Positions 63,124 to 64,000 of a stretch of 64,000 nt of DNA are shown here, one piece after another; within the stretch, counting starts at the first letter, position 1, and every line of letters begins with the position of its first letter. Under the pieces are notes generated by a model. That model made no database searches, was not told the DNA's origin, and saw only the letters and a program-made list of their open reading frames with translations. The DNA comes from [Mycobacterium] nativiensis (GTDB taxonomy: Bacteria > Actinomycetota > Actinomycetes > Mycobacteriales > Mycobacteriaceae): assembly GCF_020172685.1 (NCBI RefSeq), contig NZ_CP083986.1:2848294-2912293 (forward strand). The letters run 5' to 3'. The translations under genes were made by a program, and so were the position numbers.

Positions 63124-64000
63124 ATGGCCAACGAGCACCTCGTGCGCTTTGAGCCGGTGGATCTCGAGCTCCGGGTGCCCGAGAGTAAAACCATCCTTCA
63201 GGCTGCTTTCGACCAGGGCATCATGTTGATGCACGGCTGTAAGGAAGGACAGTGCGCAGCCTGTAAGTCCTTCCTTCTCGAGGGCGACCCTGAGGACGTC
63301 GAGCACGACAAGTATTCGACATTCGCGCTGCCTGATTTCGAACGCGACGAAGGGCACGTCCTGCTCTGCCGGGCACACGCCTACGCAGACCTGACCATTG
63401 AGCTGCTCAACTACGATGAGGAGGTCATCAAGTCGGGGATACCGATCCAAGACGCAACGGTCGAAGTGGTGTCCAAGGAAAAGGTCACCCGTGATCTCTG
63501 CAATCTGGTTCTGCGACTGGTCGATCCGCCGGCACTGAGATACTTCCCGGGTCAGTACGTCGATTTCAAAATCCCCGGCACTGACATCTGCCGGTCGTTC
63601 TCGATGGCCAGTATTCCCACCGACGACAGCGACCTGATCGAGTTCGTCATCAAGATCTATCCGGACGGGTATTTCTCGCAGATTCTGGACAACCAGGTGG
63701 CAGTAGGCGACCGCCTGGAGATCAACGGCCCCTACGGCATGTTCACGCTGCGGGAGAACCCCGGCGCCGACCTGCTCTTCCTCGGCGGCGGTGCCGGCAT
63801 GGCGCCGATCCTCTCGCTACTCCGCTCGATGGCAGAAAATGACATCAAGCGCCCGGCACGCTTCTACTACGGTGCTCGCACCAAGGACGACCTGTGCTTC
63901 GAGGACGAGCTGCGCACATTCGAGTCGACGCTGGCGGACTTCCGTTACATCCCTGCGCTTTCCGAGGCAGACGACGACAGCGACTGGGATGGGGAGACCG
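63124..64000 (+). CDS. mimB: Propane monooxygenase reductase, 3' truncated by window end
   Basis: At least 292 residues from ATG 63124 (aaaggagaaaata). A plant-type [2Fe-2S] domain with CKEGQCAAC (C39, C44, C47) and a fourth Cys in LLCRAHA is followed by an FAD domain (RSFSMAS) and an NAD domain (LFLGGGAGMAPILSLLRSM). It passes electrons from NADH to the di-iron hydroxylase. Full length should be about 350, so about 55 residues are missing. Confidence 0.92.
   Translation, partial: MANEHLVRFEPVDLELRVPESKTILQAAFDQGIMLMHGCKEGQCAACKSFLLEGDPEDVEHDKYSTFALPDFERDEGHVLLCRAHAYADLTIELLNYDEEVIKSGIPIQDATVEVVSKEKVTRDLCNLVLRLVDPPALRYFPGQYVDFKIPGTDICRSFSMASIPTDDSDLIEFVIKIYPDGYFSQILDNQVAVGDRLEINGPYGMFTLRENPGADLLFLGGGAGMAPILSLLRSMAENDIKRPARFYYGARTKDDLCFEDELRTFESTLADFRYIPALSEADDDSDWDGET

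Overview
The window is high-GC actinobacterial DNA, almost certainly a fast-growing or environmental Mycobacterium (Mycolicibacterium-like). The evidence is gene content and order: priA, esterases, a VOC protein, an EthA-like monooxygenase, metK, coaBC, rpoZ, gmk, mihF, pyrF, carB, carA, a PH-like membrane protein, pyrC, pyrB and pyrR follow the M. tuberculosis Rv1379-Rv1402 neighbourhood in inverted orientation. The first 19 bases are the Nextera transposon end, so the left edge is a library adapter and not biology. The right edge cuts a gene.

Region 1 (1-19.2 kb) is mostly core: two HSL-type esterases, an Acg-type nitroreductase, a helicase-degenerate PriA, metK-coaBC-rpoZ-gmk-mihF, a GH15 glucosidase/trehalase-zwf pair, and three small exported proteins. 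Region 2 (19.2-28.0 kb) is the de novo pyrimidine operon pyrR-pyrB-pyrC-membrane protein-carA-carB-pyrF, tightly overlapped, with a PyrR-type RNA hairpin next to the pyrR Shine-Dalgarno.

Region 3 (28.0-38.8 kb) is a 10.8-kb phiRv1-like phage satellite. It carries a large serine integrase, a P4-type primase/helicase followed by 21-bp iterons (probable replication origin), scaffold, HK97-type capsid, a P27-like small terminase and three head-completion/connector-like proteins. No portal, large terminase, tail or lysis gene is visible. It sits inside the 5' leader of the pyr operon: a 13-bp core (one mismatch) flanks it, and joining its ends rebuilds a dyad-symmetric attP. The native pyr promoter is now stranded on the far side and points into the integrase gene, while pyrR must be read from the satellite's left end. 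Two tandem promoters in the satellite carry sites matching the L5 (Cluster A) phage stoperator, suggesting control by a helper-phage repressor.

Region 4 (38.9-54.7 kb) is accessory chromosome: a class C-like beta-lactamase-fold hydrolase, an MDMPI-type protein, an SDR-TetR pair behind a palindromic operator, a TetR/flavin monooxygenase/FMN oxidoreductase cluster, then a GntR-controlled operon joining a two-cluster ferredoxin, a sulfonate-type ABC importer and an AprA-like flavoprotein with a HEAT-repeat tail, and finally a large PLP-dependent decarboxylase.

Region 5 (54.8-64 kb) is catabolic: a PEBP protein, a GMC dehydrogenase with a subunit-3-like partner, a ThDP-dependent transketolase/E1-like enzyme, and the start of a propane/acetone-type binuclear iron monooxygenase operon (mimA, mimB). 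The PEBP and mimA promoter regions share a 15-bp palindrome, GTCTCA-N3-TRAGAC, which suggests one regulon.
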